From NCBI GenBank assembly GCA_009782775.1, contig WRIL01000010.1, positions 1-64,000 on the forward strand: 64,000 bases of DNA, read 5' to 3'. The notes below the pieces were generated by a model. The model was not told the origin of the DNA and ran no database searches. It worked only from the letters and a program-made list of their open reading frames with translations. The stretch comes from Desulfovibrionaceae bacterium (GTDB lineage Bacteria; Desulfobacterota; Desulfovibrionia; Desulfovibrionales; Desulfovibrionaceae). Position 1 is the first letter of the stretch; each line of letters starts with the position of its first letter. Positions 52,713 to 59,882 of this stretch are shown in pieces. A program made the translations under genes and the position numbers.

Positions 52713-53801
52713 ATGAAAAGGCCGGTTCTGGCCCTGATAAGCATTTTCCTGGCGGCGTTGCCTGCCATCCCGGCTCTGGCCGCCTATAAAACAGAGTACA
52801 AGCTGGACATCGTGCCAGGCCTGAACACCGCCTGGGGAGAGGGGGCCGTGTACTTCGCGAACCTGGTTAAAAAACGGAGCGCCGGCCGGATCAATATCCA
52901 GGTTTATCCAGATTCCCAGCTGGCCACGGGCAAGCAGACCAACTCCTTTAGACTGCTGCGCAACGGCACCGCTGATTTCGCCGTACAGTCCACCATAAAC
53001 TATTCGCCGCAAGTCGTCGAACTGAACCTCTTTTCCCTGCCTTTCTTCATTTCCGACGAACCGGACCGCTACAAGGCCCTGGATGCCATAACCAGCGGCA
53101 AGGCCGGCAAAAAAATCGCCGAAATACTGGAGAGCCGGGGCGTCAAGTTCATCTGCTTCGGTGAAAACGGCTTTCGGGAACTGACCAACGCCAGAAAGGA
53201 CATCCGCACCCCGGCCGACCTCGCAGGCATGAAAATCCGCGTGGTCGGCAGCCCCCTGTTCATTGACACCTTCAAGGCCCTGGGGGCCAACCCCATCGCC
53301 GTGCCCTGGTCCGAAACCATGACAGCCATAAGGGACGGGATGATTGACGGAGAGGAAAACCCCATCCTGACCTTCTTCCCTCTCAAGGTGACCGATTACC
53401 ACAAGCACCTGACCAACTGGCACTATGTGGCCGATCCCACCATATTCGCCGCCAACCGTGAAGTCTGGGAATCTTTCAGTCCCGCGGATCAGGAACTGAT
53501 CGCCAAGGCCGCCGGAGAGGCCGCCGCCTTCCAGATAGCCCTGGGGCGGGCCGGCCTGGATGAAAACGACGGCGGCCGAAACATCGCCCTTCTCAAAGCT
53601 TTGGGGACAGAGCCTTATTCCATGGACTGGAAGGGCACCCTGGCCGGAGAAGGGGTGACCGTTACCGAGCTTACTTACGAGGAAATCGGCCTGTTTGTCA
53701 GGGCCACCAAGCCGGTGGTCGAGGCCTGGACCGGCAAGATCGGCACGGAACTGATCGGGCTGGCCCGCGAAGACATGGCCTCGGCCAGGAATAACCAATG
53801 A
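52713..53801 (+). CDS. TRAP transporter solute-binding protein (DctP family), orphan
   Basis: A 362-residue periplasmic binding protein with a signal peptide (MKRPVLALISIFLAALPAIP ... ALA). DctP marks: VYPDSQLATGKQTNSFRLLR, ADFAVQSTINYSPQVVELNL, the arginine region KIRVVGSPLFIDTFKALGAN and DGMIDGEENPIL. No DctQ/DctM membrane genes accompany it. Instead its stop overlaps the start of lpdA (ATGA), followed by lplA, suggesting a ligand tied to lipoylation or 2-oxoacid metabolism. GGAG lies 6 nt before the ATG. Confidence 0.9.
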   Translation: MKRPVLALISIFLAALPAIPALAAYKTEYKLDIVPGLNTAWGEGAVYFANLVKKRSAGRINIQVYPDSQLATGKQTNSFRLLRNGTADFAVQSTINYSPQVVELNLFSLPFFISDEPDRYKALDAITSGKAGKKIAEILESRGVKFICFGENGFRELTNARKDIRTPADLAGMKIRVVGSPLFIDTFKALGANPIAVPWSETMTAIRDGMIDGEENPILTFFPLKVTDYHKHLTNWHYVADPTIFAANREVWESFSPADQELIAKAAGEAAAFQIALGRAGLDENDGGRNIALLKALGTEPYSMDWKGTLAGEGVTVTELTYEEIGLFVRATKPVVEAWTGKIGTELIGLAREDMASARNNQ

Positions 53802-55180
53802 AAATAGCGATTATCGGCGGCGGCCCCGGCGGCTATGTGGCGGCCATTCGCGCGGCGCAACTCGGGGCGGAGACCACCCTGGTGGAACATGATAAACTGG
53901 GCGGGGTCTGCCTGAATTCAGGCTGTATCCCCACCAAGGCCCTGCTGCGTTCGGCCTCGCTCTATACCGAAGCCAGAGAAGGAGCGCATTGCGGGGTCAT
54001 GGCCGAGGCGCGGCTGGATTTCGCCAGGGCCCAGGAATACAAGGCCGGGGTGGTGAAACGCCTGGTCAGCGGGGTGGCCGGCCTCCTGTCCGCCAACAAG
54101 GTGCGGATCATTTCAGCCTCCGCCTCCCTGGCCGGAGGCGGGCGCATCCGCCTGCGGGACGCGGAAGGGTGGCGGGAACTGGATTTTGACAGGATCATCC
54201 TGGCCACCGGCTCTCTGCCGGTCCTGCCCCCCATTCCGGGGGCGGATCTGCCCCCCTGCCTGGACAGCGCCGGAGCCCTTAACCTCGACGCCGTGCCTGA
54301 ATCCCTGCTGATTCTGGGCGGCGGGATCATCGGCATGGAAATGGCCACCCTGTATAACGCCCTGGGCAGCCAGGTGATCGTGGTGGAAATGCTCGAAGAT
54401 ATCCTGCCCATGCTGGATGGGGATATCGCCAAAAGCGTACGCGCCGACTTGGGCAAAAAAGGGGTGCGGATTTTTACTGCGTCCAGGGTGACCGGCATAC
54501 GGGAACAGGAGGGCAAGGCCGTGGCGCGGGTGGAAAGCTCCCAGGGAGCCTGGGAATTTTCCGTGGACAAGGCGCTCATCTGTGTGGGCCGCAAGCCCAA
54601 CATCGCGTCCCTGAATCTGGACGGCGCGGGGATCCGGCAGGAACGCGGGGGCATCCACGTCAACAGCCGCCTGGAAACCAGCCTGCCGGAAGTCTATGCC
54701 ATCGGCGACTGCAATGGCCTGAGCATGCTGGCCCATGCAGCCTCGGTCCAGGGGGAAATCGCCGCGGAAAACGCCCTGGGAGAGAGCGTGGATTTCAACC
54801 CGGCCTCCATCCCTTCCTGCTTATACACCAGCCCCGAATGCGCCGGGGCCGGCCTGACCGAGGAGGAGGCCAAAATCCGGGGGCTGGACTACGTGACCGG
54901 CAAATTCCCCCTCCTGGCCAACGGCAAGGCCCTGATCATGAACCGCGGCAAGGGGTTCATCAAAATCATCGCCGGACGGGAGCGCAAGGAAATCCTGGGG
55001 GCGCATATCGTCGGCCCCAGGGCCACGGACCTCATCGCCGAAGCTGCCCTGGCCATAGAAATGAAGGCCACCGTTCAGGATGTCGTCAGAACCGTCCACG
55101 CCCACCCCACCGTGGCCGAAGCCTTCAGGGAAGCGGCCTTGGTCGTTGACCAGCGGGCCATCCACATCCTCAATAAATGA
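53798..55180 (+). CDS. lpdA: Dihydrolipoyl dehydrogenase (E3)
   Basis: A 460-residue FAD flavoprotein that reoxidises dihydrolipoyl groups of 2-oxoacid dehydrogenases or the glycine cleavage H protein. FAD site IAIIGGGPGGYVAAIRAAQL, redox disulfide in GGVCLNSGCIPTKALL, NAD site ILGGGIIGMEMATLYNALG, and the catalytic His-Glu of the partner subunit in VHAHPTVAEAF. Complete length. It is coupled to the TRAP protein upstream and overlaps lplA downstream by 4 nt. No E1/E2 or gcv genes are in the window. Confidence 0.95.
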   Translation: MKIAIIGGGPGGYVAAIRAAQLGAETTLVEHDKLGGVCLNSGCIPTKALLRSASLYTEAREGAHCGVMAEARLDFARAQEYKAGVVKRLVSGVAGLLSANKVRIISASASLAGGGRIRLRDAEGWRELDFDRIILATGSLPVLPPIPGADLPPCLDSAGALNLDAVPESLLILGGGIIGMEMATLYNALGSQVIVVEMLEDILPMLDGDIAKSVRADLGKKGVRIFTASRVTGIREQEGKAVARVESSQGAWEFSVDKALICVGRKPNIASLNLDGAGIRQERGGIHVNSRLETSLPEVYAIGDCNGLSMLAHAASVQGEIAAENALGESVDFNPASIPSCLYTSPECAGAGLTEEEAKIRGLDYVTGKFPLLANGKALIMNRGKGFIKIIAGRERKEILGAHIVGPRATDLIAEAALAIEMKATVQDVVRTVHAHPTVAEAFREAALVVDQRAIHILNK

Positions 55181-56208
55181 ACATCCTGCGCCTTCCCGGC
55201 CATGATCCCGGGCTGAACCTGGCCACCGAGGAATATATCTTCAGGCGCGGCCCGGAAGAGGACTGCCTGCTCCTCTGGCGTAACCACAACACCATTGTGG
55301 TGGGACGGCACCAGAACAGCAGCGCGGAAATCAACAGAGCCTTCGTGGAGGAACAAGATATCCGGGTAGTGCGGCGCATCACCGGCGGCGGGGCGGTTTA
55401 CCACGACCTGGGGAACCTGAATTTCTCTTTCATAACCGGCATCATCGGCAGCGCCGGGGTGGAGGAAGGGGGGCAGACGACCCTGGAGCGTTTCACCCAG
55501 CCCATCGCCGCCGCCCTCCGCGGCCTGGGGCTGCCGGCCGAGACCTCCGGCCGCAACGACATCCTGGCGGCGGGGCGCAAAATCTCCGGCAACGCCCAGG
55601 CCTTGCACCAACGGCGTCTCCTGCACCACGGCACCCTGCTCTTTGACTCCGACCTCTCCGTGCTCAGCCGGGCCCTACACGTCCAGGAAGACAAGATCGT
55701 GTCCAAGGGCATCCAGTCGGTAAGGAGCAGAGTGGCCAATATCCGGGAATTTCTTCCGGACCCGGATTTTTCCATCGAGAATCTGGCCGAAGAAATCCTC
55801 GCGAGCCTGACCCGCAACCGGTCTGTGCGGGAACTACGCCTCAGCCGGCAAGACCTGGAGGCAATCCGGGCCTTGAGCGAGGAAAAGTATGCCTCCTGGG
55901 AGTGGAACTTCGGCAGATCCCCGCCCTGCAACTTCAGAAACCGGCGAAGATACCCCGGCGGCTCGCTGGAGACGCTGCTGGAAGTGCGGGAAGGGCGGCT
56001 GGCCGCCTGCAGCTTCTTCGGCGACTTCCTGGCCCTGCGGCCAGCGGAGGAGGCGGCTGAACGCCTCCTGGGGCTGCGCTATGACCGCCAGGAACTGCGC
56101 GAAGCCCTGCTCCCCCTGCCCCTGCATGAATACTTTGGGAACATCACCCTGGAAGAGGCACTGGACTGCCTGCTGGGGGCTACGGAAGACCCTCCCACCA
56201 GCGCGTAG
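55177..56208 (+). CDS. lplA: Lipoate-protein ligase A
   Basis: A 343-residue ligase that activates free lipoate with ATP and attaches it to lipoyl domains. GRHQNSSAEINRAF, the core RRITGGGAVYHDLGNLNFSF, and NDILAAGRKISGNAQ with the catalytic lysine are present. The C-terminal accessory domain (WNFGRSPPCNF ... GNITLEEALDCLLG) indicates the full LplA type and not the short LplJ. It follows lpdA with an ATGA overlap and converges with the hydrolase gene, overlapping it by 29 nt. Confidence 0.94.
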   Translation: MNILRLPGHDPGLNLATEEYIFRRGPEEDCLLLWRNHNTIVVGRHQNSSAEINRAFVEEQDIRVVRRITGGGAVYHDLGNLNFSFITGIIGSAGVEEGGQTTLERFTQPIAAALRGLGLPAETSGRNDILAAGRKISGNAQALHQRRLLHHGTLLFDSDLSVLSRALHVQEDKIVSKGIQSVRSRVANIREFLPDPDFSIENLAEEILASLTRNRSVRELRLSRQDLEAIRALSEEKYASWEWNFGRSPPCNFRNRRRYPGGSLETLLEVREGRLAACSFFGDFLALRPAEEAAERLLGLRYDRQELREALLPLPLHEYFGNITLEEALDCLLGATEDPPTSA

Positions 56209-57280
56209 CCGGAATGCGGCCGGGGATCAATTTTTCCCCCATGAGGGGGGTGAGCAGATTGACGCCCCCATCCTCATCAGCCAGGGAGCGAAGCATACGG
56301 ATGGACTCATCCCAGGGGTGCATGGCGAGGTCGAAGACTCCCCAGTGTACGGGAATCAACGCCTCGGCCCGGAGATCGTGGAAGGCCCGGATCACTTCTT
56401 CAGGGAACAGGTGTGTGCCCGGCCAGCCGGAACTCCAGCCGTCTATTTCCAGGAAAGCCAGGTCAAAGGGACCGTATTTCTCCCCCACAGCGCTGAAACT
56501 ATCGCTGTACCCGCTGTCGCCGCTGATGAAGACTCGGCGGTTTTCCCCCTTCAGGACGTAGCCGGTCCACAAGCTGCTGTCGCGCGTTTTCAGGGTGCGG
56601 CCGGAAAAATGCCGGACTCGCTCCGCAATGACGCTGAGGCCGCTCTCGCGGAATTCGTCGCCCCAGCCAAGTTCGCGGATTTTTTCCCCGGGCACTCCCC
56701 ATTTGCGCAGGTGCGCGCCCACGCCCAAAGGAACTATGAAGATGGTTTCCCAATCCCTGAGGTGGCGGATGGTGGAATACTCCAAGTGATCGTAATGATC
56801 ATGGGTGATCAGCACATAATCAAGGGGCGGCAGGTCCTTGCGCTCCAACGGGCAAGGCCAGTAGCGCCGCACGACCAGGGGTACGGGCGCGGCATTGCCG
56901 AAAACCGGGTCAACCAGGAAACGACGGCCTTCCAATTCAACAATCATGGAAGAATGCCCCAGCCAGTACACCGCCAATTCTTCGGGGGCGGGGGCAAAGG
57001 AATCTCTGCCCAGCCGCAGCATGGGCAGAAGTTTTTTGGGGGAGTTGGCATAGGACAACAGAAAGCGGAGCCAACTGAAGCCGCCCTTGACGCGATCCGG
57101 ATAAAAAGGCGTATCCTCATGGCTGTGGAATTTCCCATCGGCAAAATAGTGCAAATCTTCGTATGCGGAAAGGTCTTCCGGGGTCTGGCCGAATTCGCGC
57201 AACGCGCATCCCACAAGAAAAGACGCGGCCACCAGGGGGACGGCGGAGATGGCCGCAATGATCTTGTGGCGTCTTTTCAT
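56180..57280 (-). CDS. Metallo-beta-lactamase-fold hydrolase (NAPE-PLD/RomA type), exported
   Basis: 366 residues. A signal-like N-terminus MKRRHKIIAAISAVPLVAAS ends with a lipobox-like FLVGC. Metal ligands appear in LGHSSMIVELEGRRFLVDPV, THDHYDHLEYS (HxHxDH) and SGDSGYSDSF, and a further His in LIPVHWGVFDLAMHPW. This pattern is that of the UlaG/NAPE-PLD-like group annotated as 'outer membrane protein RomA' or phospholipase. Substrate unknown. If the lipobox is real it is membrane-anchored in the periplasm. Confidence 0.87.
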   Translation of the reverse strand: MKRRHKIIAAISAVPLVAASFLVGCALREFGQTPEDLSAYEDLHYFADGKFHSHEDTPFYPDRVKGGFSWLRFLLSYANSPKKLLPMLRLGRDSFAPAPEELAVYWLGHSSMIVELEGRRFLVDPVFGNAAPVPLVVRRYWPCPLERKDLPPLDYVLITHDHYDHLEYSTIRHLRDWETIFIVPLGVGAHLRKWGVPGEKIRELGWGDEFRESGLSVIAERVRHFSGRTLKTRDSSLWTGYVLKGENRRVFISGDSGYSDSFSAVGEKYGPFDLAFLEIDGWSSGWPGTHLFPEEVIRAFHDLRAEALIPVHWGVFDLAMHPWDESIRMLRSLADEDGGVNLLTPLMGEKLIPGRIPATRWWEGLP

Positions 57281-57384
57281 CTCATGGGGCTTACCAATTC
57301 ATGAAAAATAGCACAAGGCCCGCCCGGGACCACGCGAACAGCAAAAAAGGAAGTCGCGACCATAACGACCCTTCACTTTCGGCG

Positions 57385-57411
57385 GGAACTTGAACAGGAA
57401 GGCAGATCCTG
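57385..57411 (+). promoter_or_regulatory. ECF-sigma-like promoter before the BON-domain gene
   Basis: GGAACTT (57385-57391), 15-nt spacer, TCCTG (57407-57411). The -35 is identical to the sigma-E-type consensus. The flanking and spacer sequence recurs almost unchanged at 59423-59449. The predicted start is about 70 nt before the gene. Confidence 0.6.
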
Positions 57412-57488
57412 GTAATCTGCCACATGGCCGCTGGCTGGCGTTAACCCCAAAAGCGCTGCCGGAAGCTGGAAAATAAGGAGAAAAATCT

Positions 57489-57812
57489 ATGAAAGGCCTG
57501 ATTTTCGCTGGAATCCTGGTCGCAAGTTTTTTGCTCATATCCGCACAGCCGGCACATGCCGGAGTCATTTCCGACAAAATCGCGCAGGCCGAAAACTTTG
57601 TGACAGATTCCGCAATCACGACTGAACTAAAAGCCAGGTATCTGGCTGAAAAAGAACTGGATTCTCTGGACATCAAGGTGGAAACGGCACAGGGCGTAGT
57701 CACCCTGCGCGGACAAGTGCAAAAGGAATCGCAGTCCGTCACTGCCGTAAAAATCGCACGGGAAACCAAGGGAGTGGGCAAGGTGGTGAACAAAATCTCG
57801 GTCATGCCATGA
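57489..57812 (+). CDS. Periplasmic BON-domain protein
   Basis: 107 residues. A signal peptide ends at AQPAHA (about residue 24), leaving one BON domain: ITTELKARYLAEKELDSLDI, KVETAQGVVTLRGQVQKESQ and VGKVVNKISVMP. BON proteins such as OsmY are envelope-stress proteins that bind lipid surfaces. AAGGAGA lies 8 nt before the ATG. An ECF-type promoter upstream fits stress control. No second BON domain is present, so it is shorter than OsmY. Confidence 0.88.
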   Translation: MKGLIFAGILVASFLLISAQPAHAGVISDKIAQAENFVTDSAITTELKARYLAEKELDSLDIKVETAQGVVTLRGQVQKESQSVTAVKIARETKGVGKVVNKISVMP

Positions 57813-57903
57813 GGCGCAAGCAGCCTTTGGGGCATGGGCGGCGGCCCTGCTGCTCCTTCTTCTGGGCTTTTTGGCTCCGGCTTAAGCTGTGGACACCCCT
57901 CGC

Positions 57904-58347
57904 TTATTTTCCAGGTAGCGGAAGCAACGGCATCCAGTGCGTCAACTCCACTATGTGATGGCCTACCAACGACATCCACTTGCCTTCCGGGGTATAGTGC
58001 CCCAAATCGGTATGGTGCCCGTATTCCGGATGCTCTCCATAGACTACGATAAGGGTGTTGTTTTTGGGGGCAGTGGCTATGGGACGCCAATCACCAGCCG
58101 GCCGAGGTGGACAGACCCGCTGAGGCACATTACGTGTGTCCACCCAGTCGTTCGTCTCTTCGTGCTTGCGAAAGAAGCATTCCCCGCGATGCCCCAGGAA
58201 TTTACAGAACAAGGTTTCTTCTTCGTAGCGAGCCGCGTCTTCCGCTCTGGGGTTGAGAGCTGAAAAATGCTCGCATGATTCCTGGAGTTTTTTATCCGGG
58301 CCTGCGCCACAGACGACTATTATGGAGACGCTGCGGAGGGATGACAT
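57904..58347 (-). CDS. DUF551-like orphan protein (147 aa), phage-type
   Basis: The start is set at ATG 58347 with AAAGGAG 5 nt upstream. The C-terminal third (DWRPIATAPKNNTLIVVYGE and GKWMSLVGHHIVELTHWMPL) has the pattern of the DUF551 domain, which ends in 'hWmPLP' and is mostly carried by phages and prophages. The N-terminal 80 residues contain several Cys and acidic residues (ETLFCKFLGHRGECFF) and are not recognised. It is alone on the reverse strand in a gene-poor region, likely horizontally acquired. Confidence 0.65.
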   Translation of the reverse strand: MSSLRSVSIIVVCGAGPDKKLQESCEHFSALNPRAEDAARYEEETLFCKFLGHRGECFFRKHEETNDWVDTRNVPQRVCPPRPAGDWRPIATAPKNNTLIVVYGEHPEYGHHTDLGHYTPEGKWMSLVGHHIVELTHWMPLLPLPGK

Positions 58348-58664
58348 GGGATTCTCCTTTATTTCTTTATTCCGCCAAGTCCAGCCTGTTTGCATATATC
58401 ACCTTCTCCCTGGAACAAGCAAACCGGTCTTTCGCTTCGCAAAAAGTAGTACCAGAATGGTACCGAATAGATCGTGTCCTTGCCCCGTCATGACCACAAT
58501 TGTCAGAGGGTTGACCGGCAAAATCAATGATATTCGGCAAATAGGCAGCTTCAATCACAAGAATAACCTTATTTCTCAACAATTTTTTCAATAAACCCTT
58601 GATTTTTAGCGGTCATGGGGCTACAGGATGACAAATCCAACTTGCTCACTAGGAGGGTAAATCC
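58348..58664. other. Gene-free stretch between the DUF551-like gene and HU
   Basis: 317 nt, noticeably more AT-rich than the surroundings. It holds a possible reverse promoter for the DUF551-like gene (TTGCTT 58417-58422, 18-nt spacer, TATATG 58393-58398), a perfect dyad GTACCA-GAA-TGGTAC at 58449-58463, and the HU leader with AGGAGG. A weak open frame on the reverse strand is judged non-coding. Confidence 0.4.
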
Positions 58665-58937
58665 ATGACCAAAGCCGAATTCGTCAAAGCGCTGAAAGAA
58701 ACCGCCAAGCTCAACTCCCTGGCCCAAGCCGAGGCCGCCTACAATTCCGTCTTCGCGGCCATTGCCAAATCCCTGAAAAAAGGCGAGGCCGTGACCATCG
58801 TGGGCTTCGGGAGCTTCAAAGTGGTGAAGCGGGCCGCCCGGAAAGGCCGGAACCCACAAACCGGTAAAGAACTCACCATCAAGGCTCACAAGGCCGTCAA
58901 GTTCACCCCGTCCAAAAAGATGAAGGAAAGCCTTTAG
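58665..58937 (+). CDS. HU family DNA-binding protein
   Basis: A 90-residue histone-like protein that bends and compacts DNA. It opens MTKAEFVKALKETAKLNSLA, with VTIVGFGSFKVVKRAARKGR, NPQTGKELTIKAHKAVKFTP and the C-terminal KKMKESL. The arm with conserved proline (RNPQTG) is intact, so DNA bending is expected. AGGAGG lies 8 nt upstream. A strong terminator follows. IHF is unlikely because of the homodimer-type sequence. Confidence 0.94.
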   Translation: MTKAEFVKALKETAKLNSLAQAEAAYNSVFAAIAKSLKKGEAVTIVGFGSFKVVKRAARKGRNPQTGKELTIKAHKAVKFTPSKKMKESL

Positions 58938-58957
58938 ACCGCACACCATCTATGAAA

Positions 58958-58994
58958 GAAAAGGCCCCAGCGGAAAAGCCGTTAGGGCCTTTTC
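58958..58994 (+). terminator. Intrinsic terminator after HU
   Basis: GAAAAGGCCC (58958-58967) pairs perfectly with GGGCCTTTTC (58985-58994). The T-run is part of the descending arm. The A-run on the other arm makes it potentially bidirectional. Confidence 0.8.
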
Positions 58995-59195
58995 TAATTC
59001 GTGCGTTCCGCTGCTTAAAACGTCACGCGCAGACAGGCGGGAACGCGACTCCGGGACATCCACTCAATAAACTTTTTCATGTGTGACAGATTTTTCCAGG
59101 ATAGGTAGTGACCTCATGAACTGCGCCCAAAAGTCGAGCCTGGGGTAGGGTCATTTTATGGCTATTTTTTTATTCAAACGTTGCCACCGCAACAT
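58995..59195. other. Gene-free stretch with possible insertion-sequence end
   Basis: No coding sequence is seen. At 59117-59140 the sequence TGAACTGCGCCCAAAAGTCG resembles the terminal repeat of IS3-family elements (TGAACTGCCCCC-AAAAGT type, from memory), but no opposite end or transposase is present. Confidence 0.3.
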
Positions 59196-59310
59196 ACAAC
59201 TACAATCATAGTTGTTATGCAGGATCGTGGGAGCGGGGCGGTCCTCACCGTATGGTCTGCTCTCATACCTTCCTGCCCCCTTGGTGGTGGTTCCCAAGGG
59301 GGCTTTTGTT
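59196..59310 (+). ncRNA. Candidate small RNA ending in a strong terminator
   Basis: A dyad ACAACTA-N6-TAGTTGT (59196-59215) is followed by about 60 nt without a plausible gene and then a strong intrinsic terminator at 59275-59310: GCCCCCTTGG pairs with CCAAGGGGGC, then TTTTGTTTCTTT. A terminator with no gene in front suggests a short untranslated transcript. No -35/-10 pair was convincing, and the alternative is a terminator of a lost gene. Confidence 0.35.
59275..59310 (+). terminator. Intrinsic terminator, no gene upstream
   Basis: A 10-bp perfect stem (59275-59284 with 59294-59303), 9-nt loop, and a T-rich tail on the plus strand. On the reverse strand no T-run follows, so the direction is forward. 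Confidence 0.8.
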
Positions 59311-59422
59311 TCTTTGCCGGGAATGTGACGGGGCCCCGCCTGACCGCCCGGATGAAAGGCGGGAAAACGATACCGCTGCCGCTTGGAGCCTAAGCCGAAG
59401 CGGAGGTTTTCATTCCTGCCGG

Positions 59423-59449
59423 GGAACTTGAACGAAAAAACAGATCCTG
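59423..59449 (+). promoter_or_regulatory. ECF-sigma-like promoter, second copy
   Basis: GGAACTT (59423-59429), 15-nt spacer, TCCTG (59445-59449). It shares GGAACTTGAAC, CAGATCCTG and the following TA with the site before the BON gene. The next reading frame on this strand is the 33-codon membrane peptide at 59542. Confidence 0.55.
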
Positions 59450-59541
59450 ATACCTATCATAACCGAGCATAAAGCACAGGGGATAGGACTGGCGGATGAC
59501 AACCCGGTTGAGCCGTGGGAGTGGCGGAGGCAAAGACGATA

Positions 59542-59643
59542 ATGGAATTTATGAAAGACGCCGCGCTTATGCTGTTCGTCGCTACCGTGCATGTAGCGAT
59601 GGTCCTGACGAAATTTTTCTTATTACACCTAATCGTGTCTTAA
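59542..59643 (+). CDS. Putative membrane microprotein (33 aa)
   Basis: A 33-residue frame: MEFMKDAALMLFVATVHVAM followed by VLTKFFLLHLIVS. Almost the whole chain is hydrophobic, consistent with a single membrane span. GGAGG lies 11 nt upstream, slightly far. An ECF-type promoter 93 nt upstream is the same as that of the BON gene, which supports expression under envelope stress. No homolog is recalled. It could be a stress microprotein or a type I toxin-like peptide. Confidence 0.4.
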   Translation: MEFMKDAALMLFVATVHVAMVLTKFFLLHLIVS

Positions 59644-59700
59644 TATGCACGCCACCTACCAAAAGAAGTGGTACAAGGGTAGTACAAAATCGGCATGGCA

Positions 59701-59735
59701 AACAAAAAAGGGCTTACGATTTCTCGTAATCCCTT
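59701..59735 (-). terminator. Intrinsic terminator of tRNA-Arg
   Basis: On the reverse strand AAGGGATTACGA and TCGTAAGCCCTT form a 12-bp stem with one mismatch around a GAAA tetraloop, followed by TTTTGTTTG. It lies 8 nt after the tRNA 3' end. Confidence 0.85.
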
Positions 59736-59743
59736 GAATTTCC

Positions 59744-59820
59744 TGGCGCGCCGACAGGGATTCGAACCCCGGACCTACAGGTTCGTAGCCTGTTGCTCTA
59801 TCCAGCTGAGCTACCGGCGC
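59744..59820 (-). tRNA. tRNA-Arg (anticodon ACG)
   Basis: A 77-nt cloverleaf with encoded CCA (TGG at 59744-59746 on the plus strand). The acceptor GCGCCGG pairs with TCGGCGC, the anticodon stem ACAGG/CCTGT carries loop CTACGAA (ACG, read as ICG after editing), and the T-arm has GGGTTCGAATCCC. tRNA-Arg genes are frequent integration sites, and the region downstream of the 3' end is accessory-looking. Confidence 0.95.
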
Positions 59821-59833
59821 CCGTGGAAGTTGT

Positions 59834-59863
59834 CTTATACGCGCCGGGACTGAGACAAGTCAA
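59834..59863 (-). promoter_or_regulatory. Sigma-70-like promoter for tRNA-Arg
   Basis: Reverse strand TTGACT (59858-59863), 18-nt spacer, TATAAG (59834-59839). The predicted start is about 7 nt before the tRNA. Confidence 0.65.
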
Positions 59864-59882
59864 TCAATTTTTCACGCCACGT

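Noticed and set aside
58367-58591. 74-codon reverse frame upstream of the DUF551-like gene
   Set aside because: It overlaps the probable promoter of that gene, has no ribosome site, and its translation looks random.
59181-59393. 70-codon forward frame
   Set aside because: It reads straight through a strong terminator hairpin, which no expressed gene would do.
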